From Gloeophyllum trabeum ATCC 11539 (lineage: Eukaryota; Basidiomycota; Agaricomycetes; Gloeophyllales; Gloeophyllaceae), in assembly GCF_000344685.1 (NCBI RefSeq), contig NW_006920410.1, forward strand, positions 798,717 to 862,716: a stretch of 64,000 nt of DNA. Reading direction: 5' to 3'. Positions 25,801-37,612 of this stretch are shown here, in pieces; position 1 is the stretch's first letter, and the number at the start of each line of letters is the position of its first letter. A program made the position numbers and the translations under genes. The notes below the pieces were generated by a model. That model made no database searches and had not been told where the DNA came from. It saw nothing but the letters and a program-made list of their open reading frames with translations.

Positions 25801-28800
25801 TGCCCCGCAGTACAAGAATCTGATAAATGTAGGGAAGAAGCCTCCACGACCAGTGTGCATGGCTGATATTGGGCTGTTTGCGATATGTCGACCAAGTCAC
25901 TCGCTGCCTCCACGTCCGTCGCATATCACACATACGGCGGTTTTACGTCTCGATTCTGCAATCGGTGACTTCAATGGCTCCAGCCGTGTCGGCTGGAAGC
26001 ATGTCCAACTCTTTTTGAGCGATCTATGCAAGCTGCCATCGCTTAAGGCAGGCGGAATGCTTTGGCATGGAGGTCGCCATCACCTTTATTTGATCCCATT
26101 GGGAAGGTCTGACTAGCCTCGAGCTTATGCTCCGAAGGAGAAGGGTTCCCGAAGCCGGCATCGATTCACCAGAAAATCCCAGGGTGGATCATCACATCCA
26201 ACAAGCACGATTTACAATAGTGAGGGATTCGCCAACGGTGACGGACCCTTCTAGATTTAGTCTCTGCTCAGCGCTGTGTACAAGCGTATTGAGCTCAGGA
26301 CCTCAGGAAAGCAAGTGGTCTCTCCCGTCGCCCTATGGCATGCCGGCTGGGAACAGATCTGGAGAACGCGGCTCTCTTATACTTCGCGGGTGGTTAACCG
26401 CATTCTGCAAGGACCTAGGCTGATACCTTAAGACCAGACGTCCCTTGCGCCGCTCACTGTGAACGCGTGGAGCTGGTATGAGGTCAGATGCGCCGTTTGA
26501 TACATGGCTCATTAGTGAGGAAGAAAGCCTCAACTTCCCTCCGCTAGACAATGCTGCATAATCAACGGATGGAAGCTCTTTCTCAGCAAAGTTTGTGCAC
26601 CGTAGCATACAAACGTTCTAGGCGCAGTGTAAGCTAGCCTACCACCATCCCAGCGGTGGAATCTCGGCTTTGCATTGCTGCGCCCTGCCATCGAGTATCC
26701 AGAGTAATTATGACATGACGGGGACAATGACCACTCGGGTGTCATAGATCCAGTGGTCTGGTTGAGTCTATCTGCTGCGTTTAGGATCCGATAATCACCT
26801 GGTGCAAACCTTCATCCGCTTCGCACTCTAGGACCACAGCTTTGGTGAATTAATGTACCGGGGGTACTGTCTTCCATAGGCTCAGAATATGGCTGTTCAA
26901 ATTCAGAGAAACATCAACACACCTGAACGATGAAAACATGCGGACGAAGGTTCCTCTCACCCGAGATCACCGGAATAGTCTGCATATGTCCGAGGACGCG
27001 AGAAGACCCGACGGCATCTGGCAGCAAGCTGCGCGTCCTAGCAATGAGGCTCATGTGTCGTCGACTCGATGTCCAGCATGGACGTCCGTCGTTTTGTCTC
27101 GCAATAGAACGATCGGAGTGCCAATTTGTGGCGATGCTCCCGAATAGCAGCCCGCATGTTCGCGGCGAAATAAGAGCGATGTCTGCGGATCGACATGGAG
27201 TGAACGCGATATAGAACGGAAGCGGAGCAAGGGCACGACTCACTGCGCAGAGATTTTCGGAACATTTCTTGGTACATCTCGATCGCACAGGTTGAAGCCG
27301 CTGGGTGAGAGGACGCGGTCTTGATCTTCCGCGACTGCAGTCGACAGGACTGTAACATCCGCCTTGCGGCTCATAATCGTCCGGACCATCGATCGCAAGC
27401 TCGAGGTTTCATTGACAGCGCCTGACTGTAGACTGCGCTGCTTGCACAGCTTAGGGAGTGACCGTGAGTATCTGTCGCAGCATAATATCAGCTGCGTGTC
27501 TTAGAACGCCGGACGTACGAGTCACCTCGGACAATCCGATTCATTATGCGATCAATCCGACGGCATAATCGCCTGTGGCTCCCCATGCTGTACATGGGCA
27601 CACCCGGCCCATCTATGATTAATCGATGCTTCAGGCAGAATCAGAATCGAAGCAGGATCACAGCACGTAGCATGCGTATTGAACCTGCTGTTCCAACGAG
27701 TCCTCACGGCCAACACGTCCGAGGTGAGTCAATTACCTGTGGGAGCGACGATTTTATTCGGCTTGTTCTCACCTTGGAATATATGGTCATACAACATATG
27801 GAATGGCGATCACCTATACCATTGGGTGTATGTTTCTCGGGTCTAGCCATGTCCTGCACGCATGAACAGCAAAGCAAATATGATCTGTCGGTGGGCGGCG
27901 ATGCGAATACGTTAGAATCAGCTTCGTGACGACGCACGGGGAAATACCTACCTAGCGTGTGTGTCAATTCGGGAGGGCAGCCTGAGGAGTTGCCTGTCTG
28001 GGTCGAAACAATAACGTGAGGGTGAAGCTTCCGTAAAGTCGACTTTACTGACATTGGTTGTCGTCACCGCAGCTTGGGTGTAACTTTCCAAGATTCGTCG
28101 GCGGCGCTCGAGACGCAGCAGGCCCGCGATTTCTTTCAGATCACGTAGGCAGTCCGCCCACTGCTCAACGACCGTATTCTGATACGATTCCGCACGCGAT
28201 TTGACATGTGACATGGAGTACTTGCTCCTTGATCGCTGTGTATGACAGCGGTTTCCGTAATAATGTTTTCGTGCGGATACACATGCTGTATGTCCTTCAC
28301 TGCTCGCTGATTACAATAGAAGGTGGCAAAGGACCTACGACTGAAGGACGTACGGGTCCCCACATCACTGGTTCGAGTTGCACTTGATTTTCACAGTATG
28401 CTTCGATGTGTACCGCGGTTTCCGGCCGCGAAAAAATGCAAAACCAGAAGACTGAGGTTGCCGAATGGCAGCAGGACAGCGACTTTTTGCAGACCACATA
28501 GGTAGTCGGCGCTAAACCAAGCCTATTCTGCGGGTGCGATTCCACGCACAATCTGATATATGAGATACAATACTTGCCCTTTGAGGACCGGCATAAACGG
28601 CGATTTCCGTGATTGATATTTCTGCGGTGTGTCTTTCACTGCTTGCTGATACAGTGTGAGGTGTGAGACGAATGACCTACGAATTGAGAACGGACAGCTC
28701 TCATTGGCACTGAGGTTCGACTTGCACTTGCAATTCACCTTGATCTCGAACGTATATGTCGGCTGATGTTCCGGATAAATGGCATGGCCAAACTACCAAA

Positions 28801-30812
28801 GCTGCCGAACGGCCCTCTTCAGTTTGCCCCGTCGTTCGCCTGGGGGGACTTAGCAAACGCAAGACGGCCACTCAGAGCTTCAGCTCGGACGAGACCGCAC
28901 AAACGCCACCAACGGCTTTCCGTGCGGGTTGCTATAGCGATGCATTAGTTAATTCTGAAGCTAGATTCGCAGCAGCAGTTAATGTACGGAGGGATCTGCT
29001 CACCTCTTCCCGGCATTTCCGGATGAATGGACTTCATAGAAGAGAGTTAAGCTCGGGACAATGAGGCGCGGTGCCGTAAATTCCTCGCCAGGCCCGAGGT
29101 ATCGTAGAGGACCTTACCAGTACGATACCTTGGGCTGGTTTATGCGGGATATGACTCCGGTGCTGCGGAGGATGTCAGCGAAGGCACGCTGTGGTGCGAT
29201 CAATGGCGTCCCAGTTCCGTACATTGATTTGCTGTACGTCGTTGATCCTGTGGACCTACAAATCCTGAGGTGTTCCGGGTAAGGACTGCGATCCAGGATA
29301 CGTCGAACAAGCTCAATGGTGAACAGACGCAATACGCGGTCTGCATCAACGGCGTTAGCTTCTGCTCACATCCGGGAGTCAGACCCATTCGGAGCCGCGT
29401 CCCTCCCACAGTAATCGCTACTGTTTCTCACCCTGGACGCTATAATAGCGAGCGACCAGCCAATATCCGAACCTGTAAATGAATACTGAAAAGGCCCGGG
29501 GCGCACTTGCCCGATTAAAGGGCTTCCCATGGCGATCTACGCCAAGCGCCTGGGTGCCGGGCGCGCTTCGTTCTAACGTCTGGATTGGACGGATCGATAC
29601 ATTGTTGGCTGGGTGGAACCTTAACTTTAATCATCGTAATCAATCAGACAGACTCTCGAAGATGCTGGGCCGGTGGGAGGAGAGAAGGGAAGGATCACGA
29701 GTGGGTATGGAGGGCGCAGCATTAGAGTTGGGCGTCGGCTAAGGGATGTGGTAAAGGGTGGATGATGCAAGTTGGGCACTGGGCTGGAGTTGTGGCGTAA
29801 CGAGGTTGAGTAGGACATGTGGCTGGGATGAAACGATTCTCAGCCAAGCCCCGGACCGAAATTAATGAAAACATGATAGATTAACGGTGCCGCATATACT
29901 GGAGTGGGAGTAGCAGAGGACACGGCTGGAGGCGGATGACAGTTCGTGTCATGAAGAAAGGAAGGGCCGCGGGAGGCCGGGGCGATAAGGGTCTGGGCGG
30001 AGTCGGGTCGGGGACAGGGCCGGGGACGATAACACGTTTGACGAGGGCCGACGTGGTCAGGTCTGCGTGCGATGGCGAAGCGCCCGGGCGAACCGAATAG
30101 CGAGCAGGCTCGCTCGGCAGAAAGAAGGCAGGAGAAGAAGCGGACCGGGGCCGGGACTTCGGAGGACAGATATGGGATGGTGAGATCCGGGGTTGTGCGC
30201 GAGATCTGCGATGGAAAAGTCAAATTGTGGCTGGATCCACAGTTGCCATATCGGGGGATGCAAGATGGGCAGAGCGATCAGCGATGGGATGTGACGGTGG
30301 ACGCCCACAGCGGCGGACGGGGAAGACCCGGGGACGGCCTCGTGGAACGGCGAGGACGGTGCGAAGGCGGAGGGCGGCGGCGGCGGATGGGGAGAGGGCG
30401 ACGGAAGCGGAAGGGGGGGCCCGGTGCGTCTGCGGGGGCCAAACAGGGATACACAGGCGAAGCACCTGGCTACTTTAGGCTGGGGGAGATTGGCGACTGG
30501 CAGCAGTTGACTAGTACATTGCCGGGCTGTGGTCTGTCGTCGCCAGGGTCGCCCGGGGCTGGCTCGCTGCTGTCGTCTGATCACGCCGACCCATCCACTT
30601 GTTTCCATTTATTATAATTTTTTACCCGGTCCACCGTCGCTCGTCGCGATCACTTCCGCCCAGTCCGTGCCTGACTCTCTCCGTCCTCTCTCTCACCTTC
30701 CTCCGTATCCACTGCCACACTCCAGGCCACACCCGTCCTTTATATTTCCGCCCTCCGTCCGTTTGCCTTCCGCCGGCTTATATCTTCCCTGCCACACCGG
30801 CCACGCCCCACA
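22815..30812. other. Eight-kilobase region without a supportable gene
   Basis: This stretch separates the two divergent Msn2/4-like genes. Its open frames are short (mostly under 130 codons), alternate between frames and strands, and show no recognisable domain, no terminal repeats and no transposase or polymerase motif. A decayed tandem repeat lies at about 28140-28830. The part from about 30060 to 30812 is GC-rich and pyrimidine-rich and is best read as promoter and leader of the zinc-finger gene at 30813. I cannot exclude a non-coding RNA or very decayed transposon remains. Confidence 0.55.
28140..28830. repeat. Decayed direct tandem repeat, two copies of about 340-350 bp
   Basis: Two head-to-tail copies can be aligned by eye. 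Matching anchors are GATTCCGCACGCGATTTGAC (near 28186) with GATTCCACGCACAATCTGAT (near 28538), TTCACTGCTCGCTGATTAC (near 28295) with TTCACTGCTTGCTGATACAG (near 28634), GGTTCGAGTTGCACTTGATT (near 28370) with GGTTCGACTTGCACTTGCAA (near 28713), and GGTTGCCGAATGGCAGC (near 28459) with AAGCTGCCGAACGGCCC (near 28797). The offset drifts between about 337 and 352 bases, showing indels. Many differences are C/T or G/A. No reading frame is conserved between the copies. Confidence 0.6.
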
Positions 30813-32665
30813 ATGGACGCTAACATGCTCTTCTCCGCACGCCACCCCCCGACCGCACCCGTCTTCCACGACCGCACCCAGCTCTCCAACTCCCCCTCTG
30901 CCGTCAGGCAGAAGCCCTACTACTCTCCCAGCTATCTCTACTCGCACTCGTCGACGTACGCTTCCGACGGCACAGGCGAGTCCCCGCTGTCCGACCCGGC
31001 CCTGGACTACCTGCACCCGTCGCATCCACCGCTCTACGACCACCCGTCGACGACCCGCATGGCGCACGGGCCCTCGTCGTCGACACAGCAGCAGCAGCAG
31101 CAGCACTACGCCCTGGTCCAGCCCCAGGCGATGGCCGGCCGCGACGTATATGGAAGCAGCGGGTACGGCTCAGCAGACTCTTGCCAGTCTATCTTCGACA
31201 GCACGTCAACCTCTGCTCCCGCTTCGGCGTATCAGCATGCCAATCACGTCCTGCCCACCGGTAACCACAATCACCACTACAACCCCGTATCCGTATCCAT
31301 GCCGCTGTCGTCGCCCTGGCCCGACAGAGGCCAGGCCATGCCCCCGGTCTCCGTCCTCGAGTCCCCGCTGCGCATGCACCACCAGCAGATGGCCAGCGCC
31401 GCCGCGCTCAAGAGCTCCAGCATCTACGCCGCCCAGCAGAGCTACTCGCTCTCCATGTCCGCCGGGCAGCACCAGGTGCATGCGTCCTCGCCGCTCCAGC
31501 ACCCCATCCAGATCAAGCAGGAGCCCATCTACGGCTCCCCGTTCCTCTCCGCCTCGGCACCCGTCTCGAGCGGCGTACCAGGCGGTCTGAACTACAGCTA
31601 CGACGCTGACTTTGCCAGCGACCCGGGGAACGGCTCCCCTCAGCTGCAGCACGCCCATTCGCCGCTCATACAGCACTCGCAGACTCAGGCTCGGTACGTT
31701 AACCTGGCAGATGTGCACGCCGACGGAGACCATTCTAGCATCGGCAGCGGCTCGCCTGTGCCTGGTGGCATGGTCACCGGATCCTACCAGGACACATTCG
31801 AGATGGACGGCGAGTACGAATACGAGTACGAGCAGAGCCAAGGGCAGACGATGAACATCAACATGGGCATGGTAGCGGGTGCACCGAGCGACATGGAGAT
31901 GTTATACGCCATGGAGGACCACGACAGCGGAGAGAGCGAGATTGCCGCAGAGGATGACAGGGATGTGGACGCCGAGGGCGAGGATTACGACGAGTATCTC
32001 GATGCGGAGGGTGAGGAAGACGACGGGGAGGCGGACGACGACGACGACGACGGAGAGTTTGTGCTCGGGGCGAGGAAGCGAACGTCCGGGACGCGGTCCA
32101 CCAGCATCGCTACCAACCCGACTCGCGGGCGGCCGCGCAAGTCCCCCGCGTCGATGCCCTCGCCTACGACGACGTCCTCGTCGGGCTCCTCGCTCCGCCG
32201 CTCAACACGGCGTAGCTCTACCACTGGCTTGCTCGCTCCGGCATCGAGGCGGCCTCCGACGACGCCGATCCCGGTGCCGAACTTGACGAAGAAGAGCCGC
32301 GGACGGCGGGTCCCGACGAGTCCGGTGCTGGTGGTGCAGGGCGGCGTCACGAAGAACGTCAGAGGGTATGCATGCGTGGTTGAGGGATGCGGGAAGTGCT
32401 TCGCGAGAGGCGAGCACTTGAAGAGACATGTGCGGAGCATTCACACTTGGGAGAAGCGTGAGTCTAGTTCTTCGGCTTGTTTGGGCAAAACGCTGACGGG
32501 GATCATCTCATAGCGCATAAATGCCCTTATCCTGGATGCGGCAAGGACTTTAGCAGGCACGACAACCTTGGGCAACATATGCGCGTCCACAAGGATTTTT
32601 CGGCGCCTAAGGACGGGAGGGTGAGAGGGACTCGCCGGTGCGGCTCAGAAGCTGCACCGCATTAA
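30813..32665 (+). CDS. Msn2/4-like C2H2 zinc-finger transcription factor (copy 2)
   Basis: Two exons (30813-32457, 32514-32665) give 598 aa. The long N-terminal part is rich in Ser, Pro, His and Gln with a Gln run near residue 92 and looks disordered, as in transactivation domains. An acidic block (EDDRDVDAEGEDYDEYLDAE and following Asp run) comes next at about residues 375-415. The linker VPNLTKKSRGRRVP precedes two fingers at the C-terminus (CGKCFARGEHLKRHVRSIH and CGKDFSRHDNLGQHMRVH). Finger spacing and the EHLKRHVRS and SRxDNLxQH recognition helices match yeast Msn2/4, general stress regulators. The intron lies in the inter-finger linker at the same place (after the Lys of 'EK/DK') as in the gene at 21615-22814, so the two are paralogues. 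The protein ends shortly after the second finger. Confidence 0.9.
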
Positions 32666-34711
32666 CGCCACAACGCCGCCTCGAGGCTCTCGGGAACGCA
32701 TATACCCCGTGTCTTTGTTTACGACCCCTGACGACCTTTTTTCTTTCACGACGACGAACGCTTATGCTCTGGGCTTGATTCAATCCTCAAGAACTCGGAC
32801 GCGCCCCCGGGGTTCCCTCATACACGGAAGGGGAATCTCGTCGGATGAATGGTCCGAGAAGATACACCACCATTGCTCTCGCGCGCCCATTCTTCTCATC
32901 TATCTTACTCAATATCAAGACAACATCAGACGCGCCGACAAGTTACGAACGACGACGTTTTTCTTTCCGTGCAATCTCTCCAGTGGTTTTCTCCGTGTCC
33001 GGATTTGTGTATCCATGCCTACCCAACTGTATTCGTACTCTTTTCCTGTCCCGGTCCCGCCCCCTCTCTCGTTCAGACACTCTTTCGGTTCTGTTCGACC
33101 CGCCTACCTTACCCCATTCGCACCCCGTCGTCGTCTCCTGGACTTTGATCCCCCGCATCTTACAGTATATACATAGCAGTCAGGCGGGAGTCGATAGGGA
33201 GGTGTGTTCTTATTTCCGCTGTTGTTTTAGTTGGTTTCTCTGCTTCCCGGGTTTGCGATAGAGTATGCACTATTAACGGGTACGGTATGGTCGAGTAATG
33301 TGGCCCCCGAACTGTTTCTTTCCATCTCTCTGCTTGTACACTACTCGATGCAATGCAATAGGCACTGTTGGTGTACAATGTGCGCTTTACTAACATGGAA
33401 AGCAACGTAAAAATATTCAATCACCCGATTCTCGCTCTTCGTCGAGCCTGGACTTGGCCTCATTGAATGACATCGTTGCGGCGCTCAATTGAAGGCATTC
33501 TGTCCGCGAGGAAAATACTAAAGAATACGATCGCCAGCCTAGCCACGGACTAGCCACAATGTCCTTTGAATGAATGCCGACTCCGAGTCGGACGGCTGGG
33601 ACATATGACGCTGTGGGCATGGCCTTAGCACCCTTGAAACAATTGCCCGCGTCCCCGATTTAGCAGAACAATGGGCAGGGCTCCGACACCCTGGAAAGAC
33701 AAGTATGTGGTACCTGGGAACATACGTAGGCCGCACCCAGCGCGCATTCATTCCGGAGCAGCTCCGGCATGCCACAACGGATCACGCTGGCGTGCCGTGC
33801 CTAGCAGCGCATGGTCCCATGCCCACCGAGCAGGAAAATGCTGTCGGTGCAGCGCTTGAATGGTGCCCGAACCAGGGATCGGGAACCCGCTAGCCTCAGG
33901 CGCCTTCGGCATCCGTGTCGAAGGGCAAAGTGCGTCCTGCCAAGTTCCCCAAGTTCCCCAAGCGGGACGGACGGAGGCGCGCGGTTATGGTCTTATGTCT
34001 GCGAGTGCAGCGGGCGATGTGATGCAATGTCTTTCGTTAGACAGCGAGGCACGACGACCGAGGCTGCTTTGTATGAACTTGCTGAACCTTGGGCTAGGGC
34101 CGCGGCAATTTCGCGGAGAGTTGAGCTGCCGCTGGTTGGCTCGTCGCCTGTTCGGGCGAGTCCGCGGGCATAAGCGTGGCTGCCACACGGGCGCTTGTGA
34201 AACACGGCAAGAATGATTGAAGAATATGCACATAGCGACACCCCTAGCATATGCACGGTGTGGATGGTTGTAGGATTAGGGTACAGATAATGCAGATGTG
34301 TATCTAGCAGCGTGAGAGCCCCAGAGAAATAGCGGTACATGCGATTTGTATCATACAAGAGACCGAAGAATGCACAAAGATCAAAAAGACGGTTGTCGAA
34401 TGTGACCATGGGGGAGAGTTTGAGATGGACATGCATATGGGCGTACAGTATATGGATAGGCGCAGGTGCAAGGAAGAGCCTGATCGTGCCGATGACCAGC
34501 TCGGTTTGCGATATGGTCGTACGATACACACGGATGGAGGCATCCGATCAGGGACGCTCGGGTGTCTCAAGAGGCATTGAAGGGGTTCACGATGACGTAG
34601 TGCGTTTTCGAACCATGACAACCTACGGAATGAACGAAAGGGGGAAGAGCGGCGGAGGTGTTCGGGTATCAATAGGCAGAGGTTGGGCAGACGGCGCCTT
34701 GGGCAGGGACG
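32666..34711. other. Intergenic region, zinc-finger gene to centrin
   Basis: About 2 kb between the 3' ends of two convergent genes. The first 700 bases are T- and C-rich and probably include a long 3' untranslated region. Small direct repeats occur (AAGTTCCCCAAGTTCCCC near 33942-33959). Open frames on both strands up to about 150 codons show no domain and biased composition. I see no supportable gene. Confidence 0.5.
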
Positions 34712-35438
34712 CTATGCGTCGTCTGTCATGATGGCGAAGAACTCTTGCTCATTGATTTCCCCGTCCTGGTCGAGATCGAATTCGTCTATCATGGCTTGCC
34801 TGTGTGCATGCGTACCGTGTCAGCATGTGGTGGTGAAACTTGGATTCAGGCGCATAGCCGGGGAGGGGGGTGATAGGCGCATGGAAAGAGAGGAACTTTG
34901 GGAGAGACAGGGCATGGAAGACTTACAGTTCATCGTCTTCTAACCTGTCTCCAATCTCCTTGGCCACTCGTCGCAGGTTTCGTAGACTGATCTTGCCGGT
35001 GTTATCGTCGTCAAAAAGTTGAAACGCCCTCCGAATCTCCTCCATTGGATCTCGTGCTAGAATGCGCTCACTCACTGTCAAGGCGAGTATCATGAGTATA
35101 TCCGTTCACAGTTTCGGACAATCGAAAGGCCGCTGAGACGTAGGGTATTGAGATACGTCGACGTGCGGAAACTCACTGATTTTTGCAAAGTCCTCAAAGT
35201 CCATCAGCCCATGCCCCGTCTTATCATGATCTCTCAACAGCTTTAGGACTTCGGCTTTCTTGAGGTCAAAGCCCAACGCGCGCATCGCAACCTTGAGCTC
35301 ATGATAGTCAACGCAGCCATCCTTGTCGGTGTCGAACAGCTCGAAGGCCTCTTTGATCTCCTGCTTCTGCTCATCGGTGAGCTCTGGACGCGCGTGTGTC
35401 CGTCTCTTCGCTTTTTGAACGGCGGCGCTGGAGTACAT
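34712..35438 (-). CDS. CDC31: Centrin (caltractin), EF-hand protein of the spindle pole body
   Basis: Three exons on the minus strand (35177-35438, 34927-35074, 34712-34799) give 165 aa, the usual centrin length. A short basic N-terminus ([18 protein letters not shown]) is followed by four EF-hands. EF1 ([20 protein letters not shown]) and EF4 ([16 protein letters not shown]) look calcium-competent; EF2 ([16 protein letters not shown]) and EF3 ([18 protein letters not shown]) are more variable. Conserved family strings include [18 protein letters not shown] and [14 protein letters not shown]. Centrins act in spindle pole body/centrosome duplication and, with Sac3, in mRNA export. The gene diverges from the dioxygenase at 35742, sharing 303 bases that hold a palindromic ACGCGT pair. 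A decayed copy of its 5' end lies at 38850-38978. Confidence 0.95.
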
Positions 35439-35741
35439 GGTGAGGAGGAGAGTATGTGGCGGGTGTGGTCAAGCTGAACGCGTCGAAAGCGCACGCGACT
35501 TTCCACGTCACGCGTCGACGCGTCGTCTCTCGGAGGCAATCCGGAGATCACTCCGGTCTCCCCGGAGACTATTCTAGAGTTATCGCCCGCCAAATGACCG
35601 GCCAATAAGAGCCGGTCCCCGAGAAATATACTCGACTAGGCTTATCGGTCTTCGGCTCCGTGCAGCACGGCGATAGTTTATATGGCCTGCTTGCTCCAGC
35701 ACTAGCCTACGCTATCTTGTGAGTACATCCATCGCAGCAAC
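35439..35741 (+). promoter_or_regulatory. Shared divergent promoter of centrin and xanthine-dioxygenase-like gene
   Basis: 303 bases between two start codons. A 14-base perfect palindrome ACGCGTCGACGCGT sits at 35510-35523, made of two ACGCGT units; a third ACGCGT lies near 35477. ACGCGT is the MluI cell-cycle box bound by MBF in yeasts, which fits a cell-cycle gene such as centrin. A TATA-like TTTATATGG at 35678-35686 lies about 60 bases before the dioxygenase ATG. The same palindrome recurs in the duplicated promoter at 39045-39058. Confidence 0.6.
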
Positions 35742-37251
35742 ATGCTGGCGAAGTATTTATACAGACCGTTAGCTACGACAGCGTTTAAGCAGCTTTCCAA
35801 GCCTCTTCTCCAAACCTACCGCTCCGCCCACAGCATGGCCATTGAAGTCAGCCCCTTGCCGCTTCCTGCTTCCGCAGATCCGTCCAAGTTCAAGGACTTT
35901 GGCCGAGAGGTCAAGGGCGTCAACCCGGGCGAGCTCACTGATCAGGAGTTTGAGACTATCAGGGATCTTCTCTACAAGGTGCGTCTGAGCAGTCGCTTCT
36001 GAAGATATGCTTCTGAGAGATCCTTCCAGCATGATACGCTCTTATTCCGGGATGTCACCCTTACCCCGGAGCAGCAGTACCGCTTGACGAAGGTGCGCTT
36101 CCTTTGGGTGCCTATCCCATGGTGATACTCAGCTGCTGTAGTTGTTCGACCCCAAATCCGAGAGTTACGGTCACGGCAATAACAAGACGGGCAGCGAGAA
36201 GAAATCTATCCTCCATCCCGACCTAAAGACCATCCCGAGACAACCTCAAGTTCAGCTTATCGGCAATGGTACCGTGTACAACCACGAGGGGCTCGCGGAG
36301 GCCATGCTGAAACACCCATCTCATACAACCTTCCACAAGACCCGCGTCTCTGAGATCGACGAGGCAAACGGCATCACTAGGTTCTACCGCTGGCACATTG
36401 ATGCCGCGCTGTACGACCTCTCTCCACCGAAGGTCACGACGCTATATGGTATCCACGTTCCTCATGGACCCAGACAGAAGGTGCGGTACGATGACGGCAC
36501 CGGGGACGAGCTGGAGGTTCCGCTCGGCACGACCGCGTTCGTATCGGGCAAGACAATGTTCGACATACTGCCAGACGAGCTGAAGAGCGTGGCGGTGCGG
36601 ACGAGAGTCAAGTATGCGCCGCACCCGTACGTGTGGATGGCACCTGCGCGGGCGATGTCGACAGGCTTGGGCATCGAGAGCGAGGGTCGGGAGTTGCCCT
36701 GGGATGAGCTCCCACCTTGGGAAGAGTCCAGGATCAAGATATTGCCTATGGTGAGGATCATGTGTGCAATGTAGCTAGGAATCCGTATACTAAAAACCTG
36801 CCTTCACTAGACATGGAAGAACCCTGTTACTGGCAATCTCCACTTCCAGGTACACCCTTGTGGCGTCTGCGAACTCCTCATCGACCCTCTGCCAGAGGGT
36901 GCAAAGAGAGAAGGCGCGCTCTTCCCCGACGGCGCGCACCTGAAAGATCTCAAGGAGGTTCGAGAGCTGCTGTACAAGATGCAGAGGCCTGCCATTGCGC
37001 CCCCGCTGGTCTACCCGCACGATTGGTGAGGCTTTCGCTGTTTGCTGAACATGATCTCCCAGAGTCTTATTCTGACCGTGCTTATTCGTAGGCGTGAGCG
37101 GGATTTGGTACTCTTCCACAACAGGGGTGTCCTACACTCGGTCGTGGGTGCATTCACGAAAGAGCAAGTCCGTGCATTCCACCAGTGCAATCTCGCTGCC
37201 TCGGATGACCCAGCTGGGCCTACCCCGGAAGACGTAAAGAAGTATGCCTGA
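35742..37251 (+). CDS. xanA: Fe(II)/2-oxoglutarate-dependent dioxygenase, xanthine-dioxygenase-like (copy A)
   Basis: Five exons (35742-35978, 36030-36092, 36142-36750, 36811-37025, 37092-37251) give 427 aa. It has the TauD/TfdA fold: FGREVKGVNPGEL near the N-terminus, HDTLLFRDVTLTPEQQYRL, then the metal-binding HxD in FYRWHIDAALYDLSPP, and the distal His with nearby Arg in LVLFHNRGVLHSVVG. The strings YDDGTGDELEVPLGTTAFVS and YAPHPYVWMAPA match my memory of the fungal XanA/Xan1 family, which converts xanthine to urate with O2 and 2-oxoglutarate, replacing xanthine dehydrogenase in purine-nitrogen use. Residues 1-31 form an Arg/Lys-rich, acid-free leader that looks like a mitochondrial presequence; a second in-frame ATG at 35835 would give the cytosolic form usual for XanA. 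The tandem copy at 39222 has exactly the same exon lengths. Confidence 0.87.
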
Positions 37252-37612
37252 AGTTGATTACCAGTCTTCAGCCATGTTTTTGTGTTCTGGGGTTGACGTC
37301 AAGCAGTGGGGTATTTCTTGGGATAGTGGAACTAAAACAACCTGGAATGTACGAAACACTGTATACTACATGCTCATGAAGCCCTTTTAGGCCACAGCGG
37401 GAGAAGCTTGAATGGCCGAGCGGTGGCAACCACAAATTCACAATGTCATTCGGGTTTGGTCGAGGCCTGGTGGGTACCAAGAAGTCAAATGGGGCTTCAG
37501 TTTGGACATGTCTGCATATGACATGCCCTGCAGATCCAGGGTAGTGTATCAGTCCGTACATTCCTCCCCACGCCGAACGCTCTCAGCGGCGAAGTTTCCG
37601 GCCAGTGATATC
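37252..37612. other. Intergenic region with dioxygenase 3' sequence
   Basis: About 360 bases. The first 120 bases resemble the region downstream of copy B (shared TGGAATGTAC and ACTGTAT segments), so the tandem duplication reaches past the stop codon. The rest shows no feature. Confidence 0.5.

Noticed and set aside
30072..30617. Long open frames on both strands upstream of the zinc-finger gene
   Set aside because: Composition is extreme (Gly/Arg or Pro/Arg-rich), frames overlap on both strands in GC-rich promoter sequence, and no domain is seen.
30529..31590. 353-codon plus-strand frame overlapping the start of the zinc-finger gene
   Set aside because: It is a Pro/Ser/Thr/Arg-rich shadow in another frame of the real exon starting at 30813.
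32588..32665. Extra short intron near the end of zinc-finger copy 2
   Set aside because: The possible intron would be only about 32 bases, shorter than any other in the window; the direct stop at 32665 is simpler.
33850..33925. tRNA-like string on the minus strand (GGGTTCCCGATCCCTGG then GGCACCA)
   Set aside because: The loop TTCCCGA does not fit the T-loop consensus TTCRANY, and no A-box or D-arm lies at the right distance.
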